Source: an uncultured Lachnospiraceae bacterium
GTDB taxonomy: Bacteria; Bacillota; Clostridia; Lachnospirales; Lachnospiraceae
Direction of reading: 5' to 3'
Length of the DNA: 64,000 bases
Assembly: GCA_934309145.1 (NCBI GenBank)
Contig: CAKRCW010000004.1
Location: forward strand, 124,001-188,000
In this document: in pieces, positions 1 to 6,717 of the stretch
Position numbering within the stretch: the stretch's first letter is position 1
How the letters are laid out: the number at the start of each line of letters is the position of its first letter
Notes under the pieces: generated by a model
Database searches by the model: none
What the model was told of the DNA's origin: nothing
The model's input: only the letters and a program-made list of their open reading frames with translations
Translations under genes and position numbers: made by a program

Positions 1-2
1 GC

Positions 3-2432
3 GTTGCTAAGATGGAGGAGATCAACGGCAAGAAGTTCGGTGATCTTAAGAATCCTTTACTTGTTTCTGTACGTTCAGGTGCTAGAGCATCTATGCCTGG
101 TATGATGGATACAATACTTAACCTTGGTCTTAATGACGAGGTTGTTGCAGCTATGATAGCTGGTAACCCAGATCCAGCTTTCGAGCGTTTCGTATATGAT
201 TCTTATAGACGTTTCATCCAGATGTTCTCAGATGTTGTTATGGAAGTAGGTAAGAAGTACTTCGAGCAGCTCATCGATAAGATGAAGGAAGAGAAGGGTG
301 TTAAGTTTGACGTTGAGCTTACAGCTCAGGATCTTAAGACTCTTGCAGAGCAGTTCAAGGCTGAGTACAAGAATCAGTTAGGAACAGAGTTCCCTTCAGA
401 TCCAGTAGAGCAGCTTAAGCTTGCTATCGAGGCTGTATTTAGATCATGGGATAACCCAAGAGCTAACGTATACAGAAGAGACAATGATATCCCTTATTCA
501 TGGGGTACAGCAGTTAACGTAATGCCTATGGTATTCGGTAACTTAAATAACGAGTCTGGTACAGGTGTTGCATTTACTCGTGATCCTGCAACAGGCGAGA
601 AGAAGCTTATGGGTGAGTTCCTTATCAACGCACAGGGCGAGGACGTAGTTGCCGGTGTTCGTACACCAATGCCAATCGCTCAGATGGAGCAGGAGTTCCC
701 AGAGGCTTATGCAGAGTTCATTAAGGTTTGTGATACACTTGAGAATCACTACCATGATATGCAGGATATGGAGTTTACAGTTGAGAACAAGAAGCTCTTC
801 ATGCTTCAGTGTCGTAATGGTAAGAGAACAGCTCAGGCAGCTCTTCAGATAGCTTGTGACCTTGTTGATGAGGGACATAAGACAGAGGAAGAGGCAGTTG
901 CTATGATCGATCCTCGTAACCTTGATACACTTCTTCACCCACAGTTCGATGCAGCAGCTCTTAAGGCAGCTACACCAATGGGTAAGGGACTTGGTGCTTC
1001 TCCTGGAGCTGCTTGTGGTAAGGTTGTATTTACAGCTGATGACGCAGAAGCTTGGGCAGCTAGAGGCGAGAAGGTAGTTCTTGTACGTCTTGAGACATCA
1101 CCTGAGGATATCACAGGTATGAAGTCTGCACAGGGTATTCTTACAGTTCGTGGTGGTATGACATCACATGCTGCTGTAGTTGCTCGTGGTATGGGTACAT
1201 GCTGTGTATCTGGTTGCGGCGACATCATTATGGATGAGGACAACAAGCAGTTTACACTTGCAGGTAAGACATTTAAGGAAGGTGACTTCATCTCTATCGA
1301 TGGTACAACAGGTAACATCTATGATGGAGTTATTAAGACAGTTGATGCTTCTATCGCTGGTACATTCGGTAGAGTTATGGCATGGGCTGACAAGTATAGA
1401 ACACTTAAGGTTAGAACAAATGCTGATACACCAGCAGATGCTAAGAAGGCTCGTGAGCTTGGTGCAGAAGGTATCGGTCTTTGCCGTACAGAGCATATGT
1501 TCTTTGATCCTGAGAGAATCGCAGCATTCCGTGAGATGATTTGCTCAGATACAGTTGAGGAGAGAGAGGCAGCTCTTGATAAGATTCTTCCTTATCAGCA
1601 GAGCGATTTCAAGGCACTCTATGAGGCACTTGAGGGTAACCCTGTTACAATCAGATTCCTTGATCCACCTCTTCATGAGTTCGTTCCTACAGAGGAAGCT
1701 GATATTGAGAAGCTTGCTAAGGCTAAGAACAAGACAGTTGATGAGATTAAGGCACTTTGCAACTCACTTCATGAGTTCAACCCTATGATGGGACACAGAG
1801 GATGCCGTCTTGCTGTTACTTACCCTGAGATTGCTAAGATGCAGACAAAGGCTGTTATCCGTGCAGCTATCGAGGTTAAGAAGGCACATCCTGATTGGAA
1901 TGTAGAGCCAGAAATCATGATTCCACTTATCTGTGAAGTTAAAGAGCTTAAGTATGTTAAGAAGGTAGTTGTTGAGACAGCTGACGCTGAAATTGCTGCT
2001 GCTGATATTGACCTTAAGTATGAAGTTGGTACAATGATTGAGATTCCTAGAGCAGCTCTTACAGCAGATGATATTGCTAAGGAAGCTGACTTCTTCTGTT
2101 TCGGTACTAACGACCTTACACAGATGACATTTGGTTTCTCAAGAGATGACGCTGGTAAGTTCCTTAACGCTTACTATGATGCTAAGATCTTCGAGAATGA
2201 TCCATTTGCTAAGCTTGACCAGACAGGTGTTGGTAAGCTCATGGATATGGCTGTTAAACTTGGTAAGCCAGTTAATCCTAACCTTCACATCGGTATCTGT
2301 GGTGAGCACGGTGGAGATCCTTCATCAGTTGAGTTCTGCCACAAGATTGGTCTTGATTATGTATCATGTTCACCATTCCGTGTACCTATCGCTAGACTTG
2401 CTGCTGCTCAGGCTGCAATCGCTAATAAGTAG
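3..2432 (+). CDS. ppdK: Pyruvate, phosphate dikinase, 5'-truncated by the window edge
   Basis: Interconverts pyruvate + ATP + Pi with phosphoenolpyruvate + AMP + PPi in the cytoplasm. In anaerobic Firmicutes it commonly replaces or complements pyruvate kinase. The reading frame is open to the window edge, and the first Met (base 12) falls inside a conserved stretch (KKFGDLKNPLLVSVRSGA). The true start is therefore upstream. About 810 residues are visible against about 875 for the family. The phosphohistidine loop GGMTSHAAVVARG has its His near visible residue 386. The C-terminal PEP-binding domain contains GICGEHGG with the catalytic Cys near residue 763. Codon use is strongly biased (CTT, GGT, AAG), as expected for a highly expressed gene. 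A strong terminator follows 45 bases after the stop. Confidence 0.97.
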   Translation, partial: VAKMEEINGKKFGDLKNPLLVSVRSGARASMPGMMDTILNLGLNDEVVAAMIAGNPDPAFERFVYDSYRRFIQMFSDVVMEVGKKYFEQLIDKMKEEKGVKFDVELTAQDLKTLAEQFKAEYKNQLGTEFPSDPVEQLKLAIEAVFRSWDNPRANVYRRDNDIPYSWGTAVNVMPMVFGNLNNESGTGVAFTRDPATGEKKLMGEFLINAQGEDVVAGVRTPMPIAQMEQEFPEAYAEFIKVCDTLENHYHDMQDMEFTVENKKLFMLQCRNGKRTAQAALQIACDLVDEGHKTEEEAVAMIDPRNLDTLLHPQFDAAALKAATPMGKGLGASPGAACGKVVFTADDAEAWAARGEKVVLVRLETSPEDITGMKSAQGILTVRGGMTSHAAVVARGMGTCCVSGCGDIIMDEDNKQFTLAGKTFKEGDFISIDGTTGNIYDGVIKTVDASIAGTFGRVMAWADKYRTLKVRTNADTPADAKKARELGAEGIGLCRTEHMFFDPERIAAFREMICSDTVEEREAALDKILPYQQSDFKALYEALEGNPVTIRFLDPPLHEFVPTEEADIEKLAKAKNKTVDEIKALCNSLHEFNPMMGHRGCRLAVTYPEIAKMQTKAVIRAAIEVKKAHPDWNVEPEIMIPLICEVKELKYVKKVVVETADAEIAAADIDLKYEVGTMIEIPRAALTADDIAKEADFFCFGTNDLTQMTFGFSRDDAGKFLNAYYDAKIFENDPFAKLDQTGVGKLMDMAVKLGKPVNPNLHIGICGEHGGDPSSVEFCHKIGLDYVSCSPFRVPIARLAAAQAAIANK

Positions 2433-2474
2433 GATACCGGTAAGGGTAACTATTTGGATATAGTAATCAAATAA

Positions 2475-2524
2475 AGAAATCCCCTATACTTCCATTGTGA
2501 GGTATAGGGGATTTTTGTTATTTA
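2475..2524 (+). terminator. ppdK rho-independent terminator, copy 1 of an exact 50-bp repeat
   Basis: The arm AATCCCCTATAC pairs with GTATAGGGGATT (2502-2513) around an 11-12 base loop and is followed by a T-run, so this is a classic intrinsic terminator. The whole 50-bp block recurs without a mismatch at 3365-3414, on the far side of the nucleotidyltransferase/HEPN pair. Confidence 0.92.
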
Positions 2525-2605
2525 GAAAAAGATTGCGTTATTAAAAAAGATATTGTATAGTCAAAGAAGTAAGAAAAAGTCGTGAGTGGAAAGAAGGGAT
2601 TATAA

Positions 2606-2938
2606 ATGGAAGGAATACAGAATATTTTACAGCTATTTTCAAAAAAGGCTTGTGAAATAATGGGAGAATCCTTGCGAAAGATAATTGTGTATGGTTCCTA
2701 TGCCAGAGGCGACTATGATAAGAACTCAGATGTAGATATAATGATTCTTACATCCTTACCGGAGGGCAAAATCGAACCAATCGAAAATGAATTATATGAT
2801 GTAGCGTTTGATATTTTGATGGAATATGGCATTCAAATTTCTGTCATTGTGAAGAATGAAGAACATTTTAGATATTGGCTTGGAGCATTACCATTTTATG
2901 ATAATGTAAAGCGAGAGGGGGTTGAAATTCTTGGATGA
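2606..2938 (+). CDS. MNT-type minimal nucleotidyltransferase (probable antitoxin of an MNT/HEPN pair)
   Basis: A 110-residue protein of the DNA polymerase-beta superfamily. The signature GS-X10-D-X-D is exact: G30-S31, ten residues, then D42-V43-D44, within GSYARGDYDKNSDVDI. These residues bind Mg2+ and the nucleotide. In characterised MNT/HEPN systems the MNT protein transfers AMP to the HEPN toxin and so silences it; whether it does so here is inference. The ATG lies 8 bases after a GGGA Shine-Dalgarno sequence. The next gene overlaps its 3' end, which is the usual coupling for such pairs. The length suits a minimal nucleotidyltransferase. The pair sits between two identical terminator copies, suggesting insertion as a cassette. 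Confidence 0.88.
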   Translation: MEGIQNILQLFSKKACEIMGESLRKIIVYGSYARGDYDKNSDVDIMILTSLPEGKIEPIENELYDVAFDILMEYGIQISVIVKNEEHFRYWLGALPFYDNVKREGVEILG

Positions 2939-3329
2939 TAGAAGAGTGGAATTATGCAAATATAGAATGGAACAGGCAAAGGAAAGTTTAAAGGCATCTG
3001 AAATTATGCGTGATAATGGAATGCTCAAGGATTCAATTAATCGTTCTTATTATGCGGCTTTCTATGCTATTAAAGCTGTTTTGGCATTGGATGAAGTAGA
3101 TTTTAAGAGACATAAAGATGTCGTGGCATATTTTAATAAGGAATATGTTGCAAAAGAGAAGTTTTCCAGAGAGCTTGGACGTATGATTGCCAAGCTTCAA
3201 CAGTTACGTGAAAAGTCAGATTATGATGATTTTTTTCTGGCATCTGTGGAGCAGGCAGAACAACAGCTTTTATCTTCAAAGAAAATTATTGAGGATGTAG
3301 AGAAGTTTATATCAGAAGTTGATATGTAA
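2922..3329 (+). CDS. HEPN-domain protein (probable RNase-type toxin partner)
   Basis: An all-helical HEPN protein of 135 residues. The family hallmark RSYYAAFYA is at residues 41-49, and F-K-R-H-K at 61-65 begins the next conserved segment. Many HEPN toxins cut RNA through an R-X4-6-H motif. I do not see that motif clearly here: the basic positions are R41 and the adjacent R63-H64. This places it in the RxxYYAxF branch rather than the RX4HXY branch whose Tyr is AMPylated, so toxicity is not assured. No ATG is available. The start is TTG at 2922 or, better spaced from the GAGAGGGGG ribosome site, TTG at 2931. Either one overlaps the upstream nucleotidyltransferase, implying translational coupling. 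Confidence 0.85.
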   Translation: MKFLDDRRVELCKYRMEQAKESLKASEIMRDNGMLKDSINRSYYAAFYAIKAVLALDEVDFKRHKDVVAYFNKEYVAKEKFSRELGRMIAKLQQLREKSDYDDFFLASVEQAEQQLLSSKKIIEDVEKFISEVDM

Positions 3330-3364
3330 GATCATGGAATGAACAGTTTATGAACTGAGTTTGT

Positions 3365-3414
3365 AGAAATCCCCTATACTTCCATTGTGAGGTATAGGGG
3401 ATTTTTGTTATTTA
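3365..3414 (+). terminator. Terminator copy 2, identical to 2475-2524
   Basis: An exact 50-bp duplicate of the ppdK terminator, lying 35 bases after the HEPN stop codon. It ends transcription of the nucleotidyltransferase/HEPN pair. Together the two copies bracket an 890-bp unit (one copy plus cargo). Confidence 0.92.
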
Positions 3415-3575
3415 TGATATTCGGTGAAAAATTCTGCACAATTATTATGAGAATTAGTATATAAAATGTAATTTAATCTTTCTTTATAAAAGGAACAGAT
3501 GTACTCTTCAATGCCTTGGTACTGTTTGGTTTCAAAGCAGAATCGTAAAAATTCAACAAATAATAAGCAAAAATA
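3408..3575 (-). pseudogene. Possible decayed transposase C-terminus
   Basis: An open minus-strand frame with no plausible start ends at a stop at 3408-3410. Its residues include a Y-x-G-I-E-E-Y-I-x-x-F-Y-K-E-R-L stretch. This vaguely recalls the 'YI-x-FYN-x-xR' tail of IS3-family transposases, but the usual S-P-x-x-Y-R ending is not recognisable. It overlaps terminator copy 2. I give it low weight; it could be chance open frame in A+T-rich DNA. Confidence 0.18.
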
Positions 3576-3608
3576 AGTGAGTATCCACTAATGATACTCG
3601 CTTATTTT
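3570..3608 (-). terminator. Hairpin terminator of the XRE regulator gene (possibly bidirectional)
   Basis: A 16-bp stem, AAAATAAGTGAGTATC against GATACTCGCTTATTTT, has a 7-base loop and one G-T wobble. It starts just past the minus-strand stop at 3615 and has an A-run/T-run on each side, so it can stop transcription from both directions. Confidence 0.8.
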
Positions 3609-3614
3609 GATAAA

Positions 3615-3848
3615 TTAAGATTTTGAATAAGGTACATATTCAATAAGTTCATCAAGAGTACATTCAAGAGCATAGCAAAGCCGACATAACACAGATATAT
3701 CAAGTCGCTGGATATCTTCATTCATATAGGCCTTAATTTGTGAACGCTGAGTTTCGGAACGTTGAGCAAGTTTATTAATGCTGATGCCTTGTTTCTTCAT
3801 TATATCGGCAAGTTTAATATGGATGTGTCCGTAATCAATGTCTATCAT
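3615..3848 (-). CDS. Small XRE-family (Cro/C1-type) DNA-binding regulator
   Basis: A 77-residue protein that is essentially a single helix-turn-helix domain. ADIMKKQGISINKLAQRSE forms helices 1-2, followed by a T-x-R-S-Q-I-K recognition helix and the typical L-x-x-L-C-x-A-L-x-x-x-L-D-E-L-I tail. It is cytoplasmic. The ATG at 3848 is preceded on its strand by GAGGTGG at good spacing. It is transcribed divergently from the A+T-rich AMP-binding gene. A perfect 8+8-bp palindrome lies between them (3935-3956) and is the natural operator candidate. The target is inferred from position only. Confidence 0.85.
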   Translation of the reverse strand: MIDIDYGHIHIKLADIMKKQGISINKLAQRSETQRSQIKAYMNEDIQRLDISVLCRLCYALECTLDELIEYVPYSKS

Positions 3849-4196
3849 AAAACCACCTCATTTAGTCTTGTTGGTTATTATGATATAAGTATTCAAAAAT
3901 TATTGCTAGAAGTACAAATCTATGATAGGATATCTATGGGTAGATATATACCCATACCGGGCTTAAGACGTAATATATGTTTTTTAATAAAGGAAAAATG
4001 AAAACTAAAGTTAATAGTGCAACTTAAGTTATTAAAAATAAAACAAATATTGAAAATCAAAAGTAATATAGTAATCAAATGATGAAATGAATTCAAGTAT
4101 TTTGAAAGAAAGTACTGGAACTGGTATTTTCTCTGGTATAGATACTGATGGATTCCTTCTTAAAAAATGACGTATTGTGCAACGATAGGGGGACAT
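3849..4196. other. 348-bp A+T-rich divergent intergenic region
   Basis: Separates the minus-strand XRE gene from the plus-strand AMP-binding gene. It is very A+T-rich. Apart from the palindrome at 3935-3956 I see no hairpin terminator and no convincing gene. Short open frames here have no family resemblance or ribosome sites. Confidence 0.6.
3935..3956. promoter_or_regulatory. Operator-like palindrome TATGGGTA-N6-TACCCATA
   Basis: A perfect 8-bp inverted repeat with a 6-bp A/T spacer, in the shared upstream region of the XRE gene and the AMP-binding gene. Spacing and symmetry fit a dimeric HTH regulator. Assignment to the adjacent XRE protein is inference. Confidence 0.5.
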
Positions 4197-6026
4197 ATGG
4201 AAAATATAATTAGAGAAGATAAAAGACAAAAACTAAACAGACCAATTACTGGAGTTATACAAAAAGATAGAATATGGGAACAATGGTATGATCAATCTAT
4301 TTTTGAAAAAGAATTGCCTAAAATGAGTCAAAAAGATTATTTGTTTGGTTGTATAGGCGACGATAGAAATAGAACAATAATTAATAATCGTGGAATGAAG
4401 AATATAACAGTAGATGATTTTGATAAAATGGTTTTAAAATATGAAAAGGCATTTGCTGCTATGGGATTAAAAAAAGGAGATGTCATTTGTACAATTGCCT
4501 TAACAACTCCAGAAATGTATGCTATAAAATATTCAACAACAACTTTAGGATTAATTACGTGTCACTTAAATGTTTTGGATGTAAATCCAGATAATAATGG
4601 AAAGAATAGATTATATGAGCAAATAAAAGAAATGAATCCAAAAATGATTTTTACATTAGATATATTAGAAGATAAAATTTCATCTATTTTAAATGATAAA
4701 AGATTTGATAGAATTGTTAAGGTATCTATGCCTTTAGAATATTCAACACCAATATATAACCCTGAAAGAGCAGTGATGAGTTTAAAGATGTTAAAAGATT
4801 TTTTATCAGGTAAAGCAATTAAAGGTAAAATGTCATTATCAGATTTTCTGAATCTTGGAAAAAATATAAATGAAGAAAATTTGAATGAAGTATATGAAGA
4901 AAAACTGCCATGCAATATTGCATTTACAAGTGGTACAACTGGTGTAAATAAAGCAGTATTACTTTCTCATGATGCAAATAATGCTTTAGCATTTCAAGAA
5001 AAAATTGCAAATTTAGGATATGAGAAGGGCACAAAGCAATTAGCTCTTGTTCCACCATTCCTTGTATTTTGGGATTCTATTATTGTTCACGCAATTTTAT
5101 GCCAAGGTGCAGAAAATATTTTGGAATTAATGTTAAGCTATGAAAATATTCCTAAATATATGAAAAAGTATAAACCTGATTTAGGTGTGTGGTCACAATA
5201 TTTATGGAGTTCTTTATTAACTTTAGAACCAAAAGAGAGAAAAAAAGCAATAGAAAATCTTAAATATGCAATAATTGGTGGAGAACGTTGTGAATTAAAT
5301 GCTGCTGAAACATTTTATAATAATACAGATATTATTCAAACAACTGGATATGGTGCATCAGAATCTAATACTACTTTTAGTATAATACATCAATATTGTA
5401 ATAAAGTAGGTACAACAGGTCTTCCATTGCCATTTAATAATGTAAAAATAGTTGATGATTCATTTGACGATGTAACATATGGCGTACCAGGTAAATTATT
5501 TATAACAGGTCCATGTTTAATGAATGGATATTATAAAAGGGATGATTTAACTAAAGAAGTAATGTGGATAGATAGTGATGGAACTCGCTGGTACAATACA
5601 GGTGATTATGCAGTGTTAGATGATGATGGATGTTTAACTGTATTGGATAGATATGTTGAACCAATTACGATTAAGTCAGATGATGGAAAAGAAGAAAAAG
5701 TTAATATTCTTGATATAGTTGAAACAATAAAAAAAGATAGAAATGTTAAAAATTGTAAAATGACGTCTCATGATGGTAAGATGATATTACATCTATCAAT
5801 TGATGATTTTACGGGTTTATCAAAAGAAGATGCTATAGATAGTATACTAGATACAATAAAATCTACATTACCAAGTAAATATTGGCCAGATGCTATTAAT
5901 ATATTGGATGAACTTCCAAGAACTCCAGTTGGTAAAGTAGATTATTCAACAATAAATAAAAATGGAGAAGAAATTTGTAAAAACAATGATTTTACAGAAA
6001 AGCTAACAATATTGGACATAAAATAG
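4197..6026 (+). CDS. Stand-alone AMP-binding (acyl/aryl-adenylate-forming) synthetase
   Basis: A 609-residue member of the ANL superfamily, which activates a carboxylate as an acyl-AMP and usually passes it to CoA or a carrier thiol. Core motifs appear in order: FTSGTTGVNKAV (P-loop, near residue 242), TTGYGASES, WYNTGDYAVLDDDG (the adenosine-binding Asp), and the C-terminal PRTPVGKVD with the catalytic Lys. The substrate cannot be read from sequence. ATG 4197 is chosen over an upstream in-frame ATG at 4167 because AGGGGG lies 4 bases before it. Codons are markedly A/T-ending (AAA, TTA, ATT) compared with ppdK or the gal genes, suggesting recent acquisition. No thioesterase or carrier-protein gene lies beside it. 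Confidence 0.87.
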   Translation: MENIIREDKRQKLNRPITGVIQKDRIWEQWYDQSIFEKELPKMSQKDYLFGCIGDDRNRTIINNRGMKNITVDDFDKMVLKYEKAFAAMGLKKGDVICTIALTTPEMYAIKYSTTTLGLITCHLNVLDVNPDNNGKNRLYEQIKEMNPKMIFTLDILEDKISSILNDKRFDRIVKVSMPLEYSTPIYNPERAVMSLKMLKDFLSGKAIKGKMSLSDFLNLGKNINEENLNEVYEEKLPCNIAFTSGTTGVNKAVLLSHDANNALAFQEKIANLGYEKGTKQLALVPPFLVFWDSIIVHAILCQGAENILELMLSYENIPKYMKKYKPDLGVWSQYLWSSLLTLEPKERKKAIENLKYAIIGGERCELNAAETFYNNTDIIQTTGYGASESNTTFSIIHQYCNKVGTTGLPLPFNNVKIVDDSFDDVTYGVPGKLFITGPCLMNGYYKRDDLTKEVMWIDSDGTRWYNTGDYAVLDDDGCLTVLDRYVEPITIKSDDGKEEKVNILDIVETIKKDRNVKNCKMTSHDGKMILHLSIDDFTGLSKEDAIDSILDTIKSTLPSKYWPDAINILDELPRTPVGKVDYSTINKNGEEICKNNDFTEKLTILDIK

Positions 6027-6037
6027 TTTCTGTTTTA

Positions 6038-6046
6038 TGTTATAAT
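6038..6046 (+). promoter_or_regulatory. Extended -10 element TGTTATAAT
   Basis: A consensus extended -10 (TGnTATAAT) lies just after the AMP-binding gene's stop. No good -35 is visible at 17 bases. Transcription would start near 6053, which rules out the GTG at 6055 and supports ATG 6088 as the start of the next gene. Confidence 0.5.
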
Positions 6047-6087
6047 CACAATAGGTGATAAAACATCAAAAATGGGAGATGATTATT

Positions 6088-6360
6088 ATGATGTACCCAT
6101 TTATGACGCTTGAAGATGATACCGAGATTGTACATTCGGAGATGCTGGAGAATGGAGAAGTTAAGGTATATATAGAAACTCCTGATGAAAAGGATGGTTT
6201 TCACCATATGACAGTTTATTTGCCATCCTATAGAATAGAAGATGAATTTGGCTATAGTGAAGAACGAAAAGAATACTTTTTAGATATTATTAAGTCTACT
6301 GCACATCTGATTATAGAATTTTCAAAGGATGGTGGATTTGAGCATGCCTCAGGTTTTTAA
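6088..6360 (+). CDS. Small acidic protein of unknown function
   Basis: About 90 residues, acidic, with no signal peptide or membrane segment. The sequence has alternating strand-like stretches and ends in a helix-like H-L-I-I-E-F-S followed by G-G-F-E-H-A-S-G-F. I have seen similar small proteins in Clostridia but cannot name a function. The start is ATG 6088 (or 6091): GGGAG sits 9 bases upstream, while the longer frame from GTG 6055 would overlap the transcription start. It stands alone between the AMP-binding gene and a 357-bp gene-free stretch. Confidence 0.7.
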   Translation: MMYPFMTLEDDTEIVHSEMLENGEVKVYIETPDEKDGFHHMTVYLPSYRIEDEFGYSEERKEYFLDIIKSTAHLIIEFSKDGGFEHASGF

Positions 6361-6551
6361 GATTGGTTCTGGCAAATAACAATTCAAATATACCTAAAAA
6401 TGTTTTGAGAAATATAATGTGCATCATAGAAGCAAGAAGTATTGAGATAATCAATAAATGGACGAACTTCTATGGAGATATTGAGTTTTATTGTTAAAAA
6501 ATAAAGAGAAGTTCCTGTTATAACAGCATAAGTGAATAATTATCAAATATA

Positions 6552-6594
6552 AAAGCTCCTGTAACTGTTAAATTTCAGTTGCAGGAGTTTTTTT
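6552..6594 (+). terminator. Intrinsic terminator
   Basis: The arm CTCCTGTAACTG pairs with CAGTTGCAGGAG (one G-T pair) around an 8-base loop and is followed by a run of seven T. It isolates the ABC exporter operon from upstream transcription. Confidence 0.88.
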
Positions 6595-6601
6595 ATCACT
6601 T

Positions 6602-6630
6602 ATACGAATAAAATTTAAAAAATATTCGCA
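6602..6630. repeat. 29-bp direct repeat, copy 1, upstream of the ABC-operon -35
   Basis: Starts ATACGAAT and ends ATATTCGCA. It matches copy 2 (6669-6697) at 26 of 29 positions. Each copy holds an inverted CGAAT-N14-ATTCG pair. The location just upstream of the -35 suggests a regulator binding site. Confidence 0.7.
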
Positions 6631-6637
6631 AGCCCCC

Positions 6638-6666
6638 TTGACATATTGGTTAGCTTAAACTAACAT
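6638..6666 (+). promoter_or_regulatory. Promoter of the ABC exporter operon, TTGACA-N17-TAACAT
   Basis: A consensus -35 at 6638-6643 and a -10 at 6661-6666 are separated by exactly 17 bases. The spacer and the first -10 bases hold the palindrome GTTAGCTTAAACTAAC. Repeat copies flank the promoter on both sides, so several regulatory inputs are likely. Confidence 0.75.
6649..6664. promoter_or_regulatory. Operator-like palindrome GTTAG-N6-CTAAC in the promoter spacer
   Basis: A 16-bp near-palindrome (14 of 16 positions symmetric) lies between -35 and -10, where a bound repressor would block RNA polymerase. The same GTTAG-N6-CTAAC layout recurs at 12070-12085 in front of another gene, which argues for a regulator that also acts elsewhere. 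Confidence 0.55.
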
Positions 6667-6668
6667 AT

Positions 6669-6697
6669 ATACGAATGAAATATAAATAATATTCGCA
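6669..6697. repeat. 29-bp direct repeat, copy 2, at the transcription start region
   Basis: The partner of 6602-6630 (26/29 identical, 67 bp offset). It lies just downstream of the -10 and before the ribosome site GGGAGG (6705-6710). With copy 1 it brackets the core promoter, a layout that fits repression by the operon's own TetR protein through looping or paired binding. That role is inferred. Confidence 0.68.
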
Positions 6698-6717
6698 TAT
6701 AGCAGGGAGGAATAAAA

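Larger units (their letters stand above)
6361..6717. other. 357-bp intergenic region with terminator and ABC-operon promoter
   Basis: From 6361 to about 6550 I see only A+T-rich DNA with a 12-bp perfect palindrome, CTGTTATAACAG (6515-6526). A terminator hairpin follows (6552-6594). After it come two 29-bp repeats, a palindrome and a sigma-A promoter for the exporter operon, annotated separately. Confidence 0.7.

Noticed and set aside
543..1496. Several antisense frames inside ppdK
   Set aside because: They mirror a highly biased coding sequence; no start signals and no recognisable protein.
2475..3414. Two 50-bp repeats as a CRISPR array
   Set aside because: Only two copies, each a terminator, separated by two genes; no spacers or cas genes.
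3762..4001. A plus-strand 79-codon frame opposite the XRE gene's start region
   Set aside because: It overlaps the XRE gene, lacks a ribosome site and runs through the palindrome and A+T-rich spacer.
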